This document shows positions 23,801-34,320 of a DNA stretch of 64,000 nt, in pieces. Below the pieces are notes generated by a model that saw nothing but the letters and a program-made list of their open reading frames with translations, searched no databases and had not been told where the DNA came from. Position numbers and translations under genes: made by a program. Location: the NCBI GenBank assembly GCA_018466975.1, contig CM031562.1, forward strand, positions 2,666,001-2,730,000, given 5' to 3'. The DNA comes from Sparassis latifolia (lineage: Eukaryota; Basidiomycota; Agaricomycetes; Polyporales; Sparassidaceae). Numbering within the stretch: position 1 is the stretch's first letter; every line of letters begins with the position of its first letter.

Positions 23801-24403
23801 CTGATAGCTCGCCCAAAAGCGCGATCTGACATCTCTCCCGCTTGGTTCGATGATTGTAGAGTCCTTCAATGTCTGAAGAATATCCCGCAAGATACTCAAG
23901 CTGCTCTCGGATCACTGAGTAATCGCTTTTGCATATGGTTGAAGAAACTCACTTCTCTTTGTCGTCGTCTGTGTGTGCATTGGTGCTTCTATTCGCATCG
24001 TTGCCTCCAGGGGTTGGCATTCGAGCATCGTGTTGTAGTCTGTGATCGTGGATTATACGACTGCCACGCTGAGTCTGGTGCTGTAGCTACATACCCATCT
24101 CCATGATTTGTTTCTGCTCGCCCTTCAGCAGCCTGTTGATGCTCTCGCGATCTATGTCCGCGTTGGGATGAGTAGGTGAATCGGATCAATAATGTTACTT
24201 ACCCTTCGATTGTATTCGACATTGGGGGAGTAGGATGTCGAGGCAGTCCCTTCGATAGGTTCGTAGACGTCTAAGGCAATATGGACGGAAGTCTCGAGAC
24301 GGTAACAAGAACCTCTGGGAGATGCGCAGAAATCGATGGGGCCAATTGATAAGGGTGGAAAGATGCCGCGCGAGAGCTCGTCGATAAGGAGGGCATGACC
24401 CAT
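20874..24403 (-). pseudogene. Decayed DUF6535-like membrane protein gene
   Basis: The segment 23899-23093 encodes an N-terminal domain typical of the Agaricomycete DUF6535 family: RSRFWASYQKLSTEYD, DMDIILIFVSEG, then FSAISTAFIIAMQPNPSDTT, followed by at least three hydrophobic segments (ALAYASLLLSLLAAFGAV, FLVLMQLSLFFFEAAL, VVIAMTTIGFIFY). Likely 5' exons at 24403-23950 read NADIDRESINRLLKGEQ and ANRSTNAHTDDDKEK. Downstream the protein continues to 20874 through helical repeats (LNWLFETSTDSEMITAAA). The continuation is broken by a frame change near 23095, by in-frame stops after ALSHLY (22656), after IEFPR (22185) and after ALANSSD (21273), and the last part ends at 20874. Function of the family is not known to me. 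Three of the stops could each come from one C-to-T or G-to-A change. Confidence 0.75.
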
Positions 24404-24856
24404 TGATTGTTCCTATCAGCTCTGATCAGCAGCGCTCGGGAAGCAACGTATCAGCGAAGAGAGCAATCCGACAAGGAGAGCATGACCATTGACGCCGTGA
24501 AGTTTTTCCGTTGTAGGAAGGTGGAGACCTAGCGGAGTAGTGTCTCCGCAACCTAAAGTTTCGATTTTGAACAGAGAAGCTGGTGCTGAACATGAAGATT
24601 CAAAGTCAACGGCATGTAACCACCGCCATGCGATGCCACTATGATTCCCCAAGCGTGATTCCTCTTTATCCGCAGATGAAATGCTGTCGCGAAATGTGTT
24701 AGTAAATTCAGAACGAACGACAGCTCAATAGATTGCCGCAGTAACTCAAAGAGATGCGGCTACGTTTGAAAAATCTTGCAAAGATAAGATTTCATTCCAG
24801 CGTGAACGGCCGAATCACCCGCATTCGATCTCGCACCAGCAAACATCGAAGAAAGC

Positions 24857-24893
24857 TTACTCAGTTATGCCGTGCTCCGGCATAACTGAGTAA
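24857..24893. repeat. Perfect 16-bp inverted repeat with 5-nt loop
   Basis: TTACTCAGTTATGCCG at 24857-24872 is exactly complementary to 24878-24893, around the loop TGCTC. Confidence 0.9.
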
Positions 24894-25992
24894 CTCGCAC
24901 ACAACACGAGGCGTCCTGCTGACAGGTCATGCAGCGGAAGGATTCTGCCGACACAGCTCACTGCGTGTCGCACGATCCTTGTGCTGCGCCCAGGAACAAG
25001 TTTTGCATCTCGCTGGTCCGATACGGAATGCGCCTGGAAAGTGTCAGATCCTGGACGTTCGAATGAGGTGCACAAAGCTCCTCAGCACCGCTGCATACGT
25101 CCTGCACGAGCATTGACCCGATGCAGATCTAAGCCAGGACTGTAGCCAGTGAGATCAAATGAGACAATGACTGGCAAGTGGTCCGCGGACAGAAGCATAC
25201 CTAATACCTGTCGTCCGTCGGTCCGTTTGAAGGAAGCGAGAAATAGCGAGTAAGTATACTCCCTCAGCAAATTTCCCGGAAGTCGTGCAGTGCAACATAG
25301 GCCACATCGTCACGGTAGGCGATACGTCCCCGTTTATGTAGCACGATGTAGCACAGTGCGAAGACTTCATCGCACGACACTACAGCCTCCTTTCGCGCTG
25401 TAGCAATACGTATGGGAAAAAAATATGGAATTTTAAGCCAGAACAAAAGATCGAATGACCGCAGGCTCGTCATAACCGGTTTTCAAGTACTCGCGACCCA
25501 CGAAATATGTCGCCAGAGATCCAATGGTCAGACCGCGCGTCACCGCTTCACCGCCGGCGCTCGTCGCGTCGAGGTCGACCCCCGTCATGGCCTTCCAGGA
25601 GGACCTGTCACCGGCATAATATCCCACCGTAGGCGGCCGCAGCGCTCGTTATCAAGAACGGTGCGCAGCGCTCTGCCACTCGGTCTGCACCTAGTATATC
25701 TGGGCCAGAGCGAGAGAGCAAGGCGGGACCATGTTTCATCTTGCACGTGTGGTCTTTGATCACTAGGGGCACCGACAGTCGGACCAGTAGGAACATCCGG
25801 GAACAGCACAACAGAGCAAAGAACACGCCGGTCGCGAAGGATGAGGGCAGGGCCCATTAATCCGGTTGCAGTTTGCGACGAGGACATGCGGTCGAGATAT
25901 ACGACTGCTGAAACTAACTGGCAAACCGCCATGGTACTGTAGAGCTTGAACGAACGTCACTGATGGCCGTCTCTTGTCCGCTTTATATGAAG

Positions 25993-26148
25993 CATGTCAT
26001 GGTTAGACAAGCGAACACGAACAGTAACGTACGCGTTCGACACGGCGGGTGAGCGCAACATGGTCAAGGGCCAAAGATAAGTCAGGCCTCACGATTGTCG
26101 ACCTCGCATGGAGTATGCATGATTAAACAAGCGAACACGAACAGTACC
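25993..26148 (+). repeat. Short direct repeat at the edge of the chimeric duplicated segment
   Basis: CAAGCGAACACGAACAGTA occurs at about 26008 and 26128, 120 bp apart, with partly matching flanks (ATG.TTA.A before it). It ends about 90 bp before the KAP123-derived fragment. Confidence 0.75.
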
Positions 26149-26235
26149 GCATCACGAACAGCGTCGTGGTGGGTGGAGTGGCGTGACGTAGATGCTTTGT
26201 GATCCAGACCACATTCGGCCCATGTGCATGAAGTG

Positions 26236-26765
26236 CTAGTGGCAATTGCTCCACGATGACCTGGAGGTACCATTGAACGACATTCTGGGAGAGTTCCGGC
26301 AGCGCATCAAGAGAAGTGCACGCAGCGCGCTGGGTGACAAGGTCATTCATGAGTCGCATCATTGTCTGTGCAAGGCGTCAGAACTCAAGACCGCTATGTG
26401 CGACAAGCTGGACATACAGGCACAAGCACGGCGTGCCTGGAGACAACGTCTTCCTCCAACCACTCGCACATGCAGCTGACGGCGATGCAGCTTGCCTTGC
26501 GGACCGTAGCATCAGGATCTTGGAGCCCAGCCTCGATAATGGGCCAAATGTGGACCACCAGAGGCGTCGTGCATGCACTACAACCTTCAACGACTACTCC
26601 CAGCGCGAGCATAGCACCCCGGCACAAGGAGGAATCCGGCGAAGAAATCTACTGTTGGATGAGAGCGCGGAAATACTTGCAAGGGAGGCAGGTTTGCCGC
26701 CAGGCAGTCCATGGTGCGGAGGCCATGAATAGCATCCGTGCGATAATGTGTGAGCTCGGCGAGCG
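26236..26765 (-). pseudogene. KAP123 fragment (exons 9-10 with intron)
   Basis: Collinear with KAP123 5320-5850 on the same strand: part of exon 10 (QRAACTSLDALPELSQNV), the whole 52-bp intron, and exon 9 (GLQDPDATVRKASCIAVS). The fragment has no start or end of its own and is broken by indels near both edges. Within it, 26375-26557 is identical to KAP123 5443-5625, while both sides differ at roughly one base in seven to ten. It ends where thiolase-like sequence begins. Confidence 0.88.
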
Positions 26766-27925
26766 ACCATCGAGATTAGGCAGTCCTCTGCTTCTTGCGT
26801 AGAGAGAAGTTTCTGAGAAACCCTTTGTCTGGGCAAGCGCGAGCGCGCCGTACCCGAACGCCATCGATTCGACGCCCGCACCTGGGAGGACAGAGAGTAG
26901 CAAGTGAGAACTGGAACTGGGTGAGGAATGAAAGGGCAACGGCGGAAACGACCGAAGAGTGGAGGGAAGAAGCGCAGGGGCGAACGCGATTTGCAGGGGT
27001 GGTGCGCTCTGTGAGAGCAGTGATCCAACGGCTTGGCCGACCTGCGGCGCACGCACAAGGCGAATTCCGTTGCACTACGGACTCCCTGCACAGACCAGAA
27101 AGGAGAGTACGGAGCCGTAGGCAAGAAATCTGGTGGCACCTGTGCATGCAAGACTGGCACAGCCATGCTACGGCCAAGACCTCGTTACATCGGGAGTGAG
27201 GCCCAAAGAGACGAGAGTAGAGGCGCCAACGGGCTCGATACCTGCACCCTCTGTGATCTCTACCTATAGCTCTGGCAACATCTCTGGCGAACAACACAAG
27301 GCGGCCGGTCAACCTAGCCTGAGAAGGCTCTGCACGAACCGGTATGCCGTAGAAGGTGAACCTTGTCGTCCTCGAGACGACCAGTCGACCATAGACAGCT
27401 CTTGGAGTCCAACCAGAACGATGAAAACACACATCCTCGCTCTGCTAGGAGGACCGGAAGGGATGAGAACGCAAAAAAAGCTCCAGCACGGTGATCAGCA
27501 ACGAAGACGAAGCCAAGAGCTCAGAGGGGAAACCACCCACCGATGCCAATATCAATCTGGCCCGAGACGATCTCCGCGGTGATGTAGTTAATGGTGGAGA
27601 GCCCCGAGGAGCACTGGCGGTTGACAGTGTTGATGGGGACAGTGTTTGGGATGTCCTCGATGAGGGCGGGGTCGAGACGACGGATGTCCTTGAAGTCGCC
27701 CTTATTCGCCTGCAGAGGAGAGTCCGTCAGTGGGCCCGCGAGAGGGGGAAAGAGGGCGCACCTTTGTGATTCCAGAGAAGCGGCATCATCGTACTGTGCA
27801 AGGATCTCCACCTTGGGGAACGTCGTGGTGAGGCTGCTGGTGGTGCGCTGTGCGAAGGTCAACATCGTGAATAGGTCGAGATGGTGCGCAAGCAAACTGA
27901 AGTACTGTACTACGGCTGAATTACC
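26766..27925 (-). pseudogene. Degenerate thiolase copy fused to the KAP123 fragment
   Basis: Matches the thiolase gene from inside exon 3 (AEDCLI, VESM equivalents at 26770-26880), through a ~660-nt intron, to exon 2 (NTVPINTVNRQCSSGL), exon 1 (KVEILAQYDD) and about 20 bases of upstream DNA (CTGAATTACCGG). Exon 2 has internal deletions that remove the region between KGDFKDI and PNTVPINTVN, and exon 1 lacks the VVIVAAVRSAI part. It cannot make thiolase. The intron copy also contains sequence I cannot place; one frame there reads EGAGIEPVGASTLVSLGLTP. Confidence 0.85.
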
Positions 27926-30143
27926 GGTTCGCGTTTTGTAGGGTAAAAGCTAAGAACAAAGGCGAGGATTGTGAACCGTCCACGCGGAGGCCCTTGGGAT
28001 AAGCGTCGAATGTATAAGGCACGACCGCGTCGCACAGACTGAGCACGCCGAGTGCTGCGGCTTTGCACGTTTCACAGACACATCGAAGTCGCTGAAGAGT
28101 AGATACGGGTATCCTGGGGCTGAGGCAACAAGGTTGAACCAGAGTATCTACAACCTGCCTTTCGGAGACTACCGAAGAGTCAAGAAGACGCGTCCAAAAA
28201 CGCGTCTTGATCGACACCTCCACAACTGCAGTGGGCCGTCGGGGCTTTGGACCAGTACTTCTGTCAACTGCGCTACGCCAACATTGTTCTCAGATCTTTC
28301 TTCGCAGGCTTCCTACGCGTGCTAATGTGGCACTTCGCATGGAGTCCCGTGGTCTCGTTAACCCGATAGCCTACAGTCCCTAAGCTTCTCAACAGACCAG
28401 TTTCTTTGAACTACTGTAGTGAAGACGGTGCCCTTCTCCACATAGCGAACAGCCTTGCATTGATCACAGGATCGCCATTCCGAGTCAACAAGCCAATGGA
28501 TAGTGCTAGGATGCCACATCGGTGCGTTATTCAAAAAGTTTCCGTCCGACAAGAGCACATAGCACGCGCGCGGATGCTCGGACTGGTGCATGCTCTGCGT
28601 CGTAGGTTATCTCTGGATTTGCAGGTTAGAAGACATTGAAATGGGCGTTTTGAACCACCCCGCGTCGTACACGCGCATATGTCATGCGCGACTCTGTGCA
28701 ACTGCCTCCAGGATCCCCAGTACTCCCCTACGTGGCAGGCGAGTGCCTCCAGTTCAGAATGCATTCACGCCCGCTTTCTGCCGTTTGTGTTTTGTCTGTA
28801 TTGTGCAGACATCCTTTCGTTCACGATGAGCCTGTATTAATGACCTCGCCACCACTCCCGGACGTCTCCTTCGACCATGCATCTTGAACCATGGTGGAGG
28901 ACTGTCTCTTTACCGTCAAAGAACACGGACTACACGTAGGCCAACTTTGGTTGTGCGCGGAGGTCGGACAAATGACACAACGTCCAGGTACTCGTCCCGC
29001 AGAGGCTGCGTATCTACGATCTGACTCACCTCGATTTCGCGACTAGGCGCGTGAGATTAGTGGAAGTCTAGTCGAAAACGCGACGTTGCGTCTCGCGTGC
29101 ATCATGTCAACTCCTCTTCATTCATGTAATCCCACCGTGCGCACGAAATGGTCCATTAAGGTCTAATTTCTCAATATGCGATTTGTAAATCTATTCTCTT
29201 GCACTTAGTGGCTTGATGGCGTAATTGATGCGTTCACAGGAGAAGTCTCCGAGCATCCCAGCAAGGGTGCAGCTTCAAAGAAGTGTGGTCCAGGACTCGC
29301 GTCCAGCGTAGCAGGACGGAACGCCGGGCGTGTCATCGAACTCATTGTCTACTCGGGTGTTCAAGGTGTCTTCTACCGCGACGTGCCATCAAGGTGCCTA
29401 TTCCCAGGAGTTCGAAACTGGAGTAGTATCGTGATGAACACAACATCTGGTCGAACTGTTTCCTCACCGTCTCGCGGACGTAAGGGGCCGTGATACTGCA
29501 CTGCGCGCCTCGTTCTATATCTCCCCGATTACTCCACTAAGCACGACTCGCCGTGCGTGTCGGACCCCAGTGTTGACGGGAGTGGGAGGCGCGGAACGTA
29601 CTGCTTTATGCCAGCCCGCAAATGCTCCTGAACATGTACCTCGGGGAACTTGTCCGAGCCGGAAAAGGTGTGCTAGATACACACCGTTCTACCGGGAGGA
29701 GGCGCCTGCTGCTGCTCACGAGCGTACTGTTTCTGCGGGGCGCCACAGTCATACGCCTGCCCTCCTCTCTACGCTATGCTATGCGCGTTCCGCATGTGTT
29801 ATTAGAACCTCATCACAAAGTCGGTCTTGTAGTGGTACCGCCTAGGCTGACCATCGGCAGCTTGGGGGTTTGCATTGGAGGAACCGCGAGTAGAGATCAA
29901 CGTGAGGTGGGAGCGCGATATCGCAATGTTCAAAATTTCACGATGCAGCCACGACGACGTTCTAGTGGAGTTTCACATACATCTCGGCAGTCAACGAATG
30001 GACCTGAGGGGACGCTCGCGCATGTTACAATATTCAGGTTACCATATGCATTACCACGATAACTCATAAAGAACTTGGACCAAACATAAAGAAATCCGAG
30101 AATCTCTAGGGAACCCCCCACAAACAAAATATCCGGCCTCGCA
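27926..30143. other. Intergenic, no supported gene
   Basis: Several short frames on both strands, none recognised. The stretch 28138-28172 resembles 42356-42387 (TCTAC..CTGCCTT..GGAGACTA). Confidence 0.4.
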
Positions 30144-31137
30144 TCACTGAGATGGGGACGCATCTACACTCCGACCGCGTTCCAACGAAGTAGAGAACAG
30201 CGCGAGATCACCGCGATGCTCACTTTTCGGTGCAGGCTGTTTAGCCGCAGCTCGAACAGGCTCTCGCCACAGCGTTGTTGGTGCCGACCACAGCGCGTCC
30301 GGTATCCAGGGTGGCTCAACCTTGGGATGTTTGCGCGGCGGCCCGGGCCCGGGTAACCTTGCCTGCGATGGGGATGCATATGGATGTTGCCGGCGCACAG
30401 AGCGGTGTTCGAGCTTTTCGTGCGCGCGTGAGCGCTTGGGCTGCGTGAGCGATAGCTCCGGCGGGATGGGCGTTCGCTCTGCGACCCGCCGTCTCCACCG
30501 TGCGGCATCCTGCAGACTGCTCTTGCCGCCGTAGTCACGCACTAATTGGCCATGGCTAAGCAACAGGTGATGACGGAGTTCCATATACTCGTCCGTGGTG
30601 AATTCGCACCGTGCGGACTCGCCAGTAGTGGTGAGCACGTACGGGCATCTGAAGGCCATGTCGCCGCTAAAGTACGAAAGCACAGTCAGATCGGGATTGT
30701 AACAGGAGAGGAAGACGTACTGCTTTTCGCGCATGTGGTCCTCGATCCCAAGGCGGTCCGTGGCTGAGTACGTGCACTTGGTGCAGAGAACTGGAGCAGA
30801 GGGCTCGGGCGGGCGCAAGTCATCGTGCCGTTCGTGCAGCACCTGCGAAGACCGGACAGGTGACGTGCAGCTCGCAGTGGAGACGGAGGGAATACCTTGC
30901 GGGTTTGTGTAGCTTGTACGGTGCCATAGACTGAGTTAACGACGAAAAGGAAGGAAAACGGGAGACTGTAACGCACCAGTGATACCTGCACACAGGGCAC
31001 TCCATGCCGTTTACGTCGGAGCGAACGTCAGCCCAGTCACGGCACCCATCGACAGAGCAGAGATCCACAGGGCGAAGGAAGGCAGGCGGCGGTGACTCGT
31101 CCTGCCACGACTCATGCTGCGCCTGCGTCGGGAACAT
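30144..31137 (-). CDS. Atypical paired C2H2 zinc-finger protein, paralogue D
   Basis: Exons 31137-30977, 30912-30721 and 30666-30144 give 291 aa. An N-terminal Cys-rich motif (LCSVDGC and ECPVC, with C at the next splice site) precedes finger 1, C-x2-C-x12-H-x4-H (LCTKCTY...EDH...H). The last His codon of finger 1 is again split CA|C by a phase-2 intron. Finger 2 is C-x12-C-x12-H-x4-H (RCPYVL...RCEF...HHLLLSHG). The tail is basic and Pro-rich (PKRSRAHEK; LPGPGPPRKHPK). The middle join uses an AAG 3' splice site at 30913-30915 because it gives an open, in-phase reading; that join is the weakest part. The start is the first ATG downstream of a TATA box. Confidence 0.72.
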
Positions 31138-31188
31138 ATCAGGAAGGTAGGAAAGACTCAAGTTGGAACTTGGCCGCCGCCCTTGTCA

Positions 31189-31195
31189 TTTTATA
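31189..31195 (-). promoter_or_regulatory. TATA box of zinc-finger gene D
   Basis: TATAAAA on the minus strand about 55 nt upstream of the start at 31137. Confidence 0.55.
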
Positions 31196-31879
31196 CATGC
31201 GTGGCCACTCGAACTTGGCAGTTGTCTTCACAGCACTGCCACGACAACAAAGTACAGAAGGTTAGATCCAAGGCCCGATAGCATTGTTGCTCCATCTTGC
31301 CATTCCAACAAGAGATCTAGATATCGTTGATACCATTGTGATATGTTCCACGGTGCCAAGATTAAGCAGTCTCAGACGTAAGTAGCACGCACGCATAGAA
31401 GTGGACGTCCACGTTGGATTTTCATCTCGCGGACTGACTAAAGTCCAGCTTTTCACCTAAGAAAGGTTTCGTCCCAATTGCGAGCTCCACGAACGACTAT
31501 AATGTTTGCACTCACGAAGGCGCTTTCTGTATCGCGAACGGCCATCTGATTCAGACTGAAAACGCAGAGTTTCCGCAAGGTATACAGATTCATCGAGCAG
31601 CCCTTTCTTCCGACGCATTGCTTACTGCAGTTAGTCTGTTACCCAACACAGGGATCGGCGTATTCGGCATCAAACCCTTGAAGTTTGCATGTACACACAC
31701 CGACTAGCACTGCACTTCTGGTACATCTGAAATTTCGAAGAAATCGGATACCGATCCTCGCGGTGGCTACCTGTGGAATACAGAAGCGACCAGTTTGCAC
31801 ATATCACACAAGCCATCGTGGCCATAAACATACTGGATGAAACAAGGACGACGAATTTGTTCTGATCCACTCCTTGAGC

Positions 31880-34320
31880 TCGTCACCGGTAACCGGTAAC
31901 CTGGAAGCAAGTCATCAGCCTGACGAACGGGAGAATGACACAAACGCAACGCTAGACCTTCTCAGGGTCTGCATCTCCGAGCCAAAGAAGCTGAATTTGT
32001 TCTGCGACTCGGGTTTCAAGTCCAAAGCAGACGCAAGAGGGTCCGTGTGCGCCACTCGAGGAACCGCATCCCGCGGATAACAACGTTCATGTCGCTTTCT
32101 GAAAATAGCTGTCTTCTGGTGCCAGCATGGTGGTCCAGAGCATGCAAAGCGAATTCGCGTATTCTGCGCGGATCAGTGGCTTCTCCCACGCATTATTTGA
32201 CTTCAGCTTGATACTGCCGGTGCTCTCTGGTCTCAAAGCGATCGTTCCCTGGATATGATATCGCGAAGACCAACCCGCATCCAACCAATATGGGAGCTCG
32301 GACAAACCGCAGTGAACTCGTACAAACCCGCCGGAGGCTCCACAAAGCCGTTATGGATAAAAACCACGGGAGATCGAACCAACTCGATGTCGGGTGCACC
32401 GGGACCGGACGTTAGATCTTTGACGGGACTCGACTCACAACCCTGCGAAGAAAACGGAAGCATAAACCACCATTGTCAGAACGAGGTTGATAGCATGATA
32501 TGCAGATGCGCACTTTGGGTTGTCTGAGCGGACAAAGGCGCCAGAGAATGGCCCGAGTGCCGAAAGGGGCCCTGTGCCGAACATGAGCCACTTAAACATG
32601 GCCATCAGCCTGGCAAGCGGGTGACTGAGGTGGTCCCAGGTGAAACCTGACTTCGCGCGGAAGGTTAACGGGCCGTATGGAACATGCCGCGGGCGTTCGA
32701 CGTCAATGTCGAAGCCGAACAGGTGTTAATAGTGTTCAGACAGTAGACGTACGTCAGAAAGATGACGCCCCACTGCAGGAAGGTCCTTGACGAGTGATAC
32801 ACCAACATCTTCCAGCTCGACAGCAGACCCAACGCCGGACAGGAGCAGGATCTGGGGTGATGCCAGGGCCCCTGCGCTCAGGATGACTTCACGCCGGACC
32901 GCGACTCAGTAGCGAGGTGATATTGGAGCTGTAGAAACCTCGACGCCCACAGCTCGTGGGCTGCTGTTTTCGGCGGTCGAAAAATTTTATCAACGGTCGT
33001 ACTCACACCGATAGTGAGATTTGGTCTCGAGAGCACGTCCCTCGTGAGATACGTGCTCGCAGACGAGCTTCCTTCGCGGAGAACGACATGAACACTGTTT
33101 CAACGCAAAGTGATGGTGCACTCACGTTGATGACCTTGCGATCAACGATTCCAGAAAAATGAGCGACTCCCAAGGTGCCGCGGGCCGCATTAAGATCACT
33201 GGTGACGATTCAGTGAGAGAGCGACGTCAACAACTGTAAATGAATGCCCACCTATTGTATGGCACTCCCATGGATTCACATGCTTTGACGATCAGCGTGC
33301 TTATAGGCTGCATTGACATGTGAGTGTTCCGATCGCAGGATTCAAACCCCTCATCTGCGCACCGCTGCATCGCTGGTGTGAGAAGTCTGTCATGGTCCTG
33401 TGGAACCCCTATTCGCAGACTTAACGTTAGGGAAGAGAGTATATGGCGTGTATTTTTCCGACTTGAGGAGATACCCATCAGGTAGCAGTGTTACTCATGG
33501 CTGGGGATCGTCGTGGCTCCCACCCGTCTCTCCGTTTCTGGCCCATTCGTCGAAATCTAAATCTCATAAGATCAAATCCGCAAAAGAAGTGAGGACGATG
33601 CACACCTTCAGGCGCACAATGATGGTATATGAGGGCATTGATGGCACTGCACTGAATTGGAATCTCTGAAGGTTCGAATGCTGAATACTGTAGGACAGAC
33701 CTGGTATCACCTAATATTTTTCCGCGTAGCCAGTACATCTAACGCTCATTCAACGCCTTCTCAGGGCTATACACGAATGTTAGGAAAGAATCACAGCTAG
33801 CCAGCGGATAGTATTCACACTGTCTCATAGCTCCAATCAGTGGCAGTCTTGAAGATCTTTGTGAACGCGAGAGCTATACTGGTGAGAAGGTCCCCCTTGT
33901 GGCTGTCTGCAGTTCCTCAGATTCCTGCATACGAAAAGCTTGCAAATAAACTCGTCTTTTAACTGCCTCGATGGGTAGCACTGTCACATCCGAGTCCTCG
34001 GACAAGCGGGAGGCCAGCACACAATCTGCAGTCCCTAGCGAGGGAAGGATATCCGTGAGGAGGTACACAATTGACCTGGGAAAACATGCTAACCCTCTCC
34101 CACGATGACGTAGTCATATTCACGCCAGGTTCTATCGAATTGCCACCACCAGCAGGCGTTGAAAACTGGGCAGGATCCGAGACGAGAGAGCTGGAATAAA
34201 AAGCACTCGTGACTGGGACCGTGTCTCGTTTGAAATGGGATTGCTACACATGGCGGAAGGTCTATGGGCAAGGGATGTGAGAAAGATAGCAGAAAGTAAG
34301 TGCTACGAGTTACTAGACGA
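31880..34320 (-). pseudogene. Broken GMC (glucose-methanol-choline) oxidoreductase, AA3-type
   Basis: These FAD-dependent oxidases of alcohols or sugars supply H2O2 in wood decay. Collinear motifs on the minus strand: the FAD-binding start EYDYVIVGEG (34125-34095), GTADCVLASRLSEDSDV (34050-33985), KGDLLTSIALAF and DWSYETV (33910-33830), MYWLRGKILGD (33740-33700), SAINALIYHHCAPE (33650-33610), GMC signature [20 protein letters not shown] (32900-32830), [29 protein letters not shown], the C-terminal-half piece RPESTGSIKLKS (32240) and DPLASALDLKPESQNKF (32030). Breaks include an in-frame TAG after KALNER, several frame changes between 33.5 and 32.9 kb, and a missing end: I find no C-terminal His-x-His/Asn segment. 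The dinucleotide-binding GxGxxG reads GEGTADC, with the third Gly lost. Confidence 0.8.

Larger units (their letters stand above)
24404..26235. other. Intergenic, weak frames only
   Basis: On the minus strand, 25932-25433 holds overlapping frames with protein-like pieces (FLITSAAAAYGG; AVTRGLTIGSLATYFVGREY) that I could neither join nor identify. A perfect hairpin (24857-24893) and a short direct repeat (25993-26148) are listed separately. Confidence 0.35.

Noticed and set aside
25433..25932. Minus-strand frames (FLITSAAAAYGG, GLTIGSLATYFVGREY) as a membrane-protein gene
   Set aside because: The pieces lie in different frames without plausible splice sites between them, and I could not identify a family.
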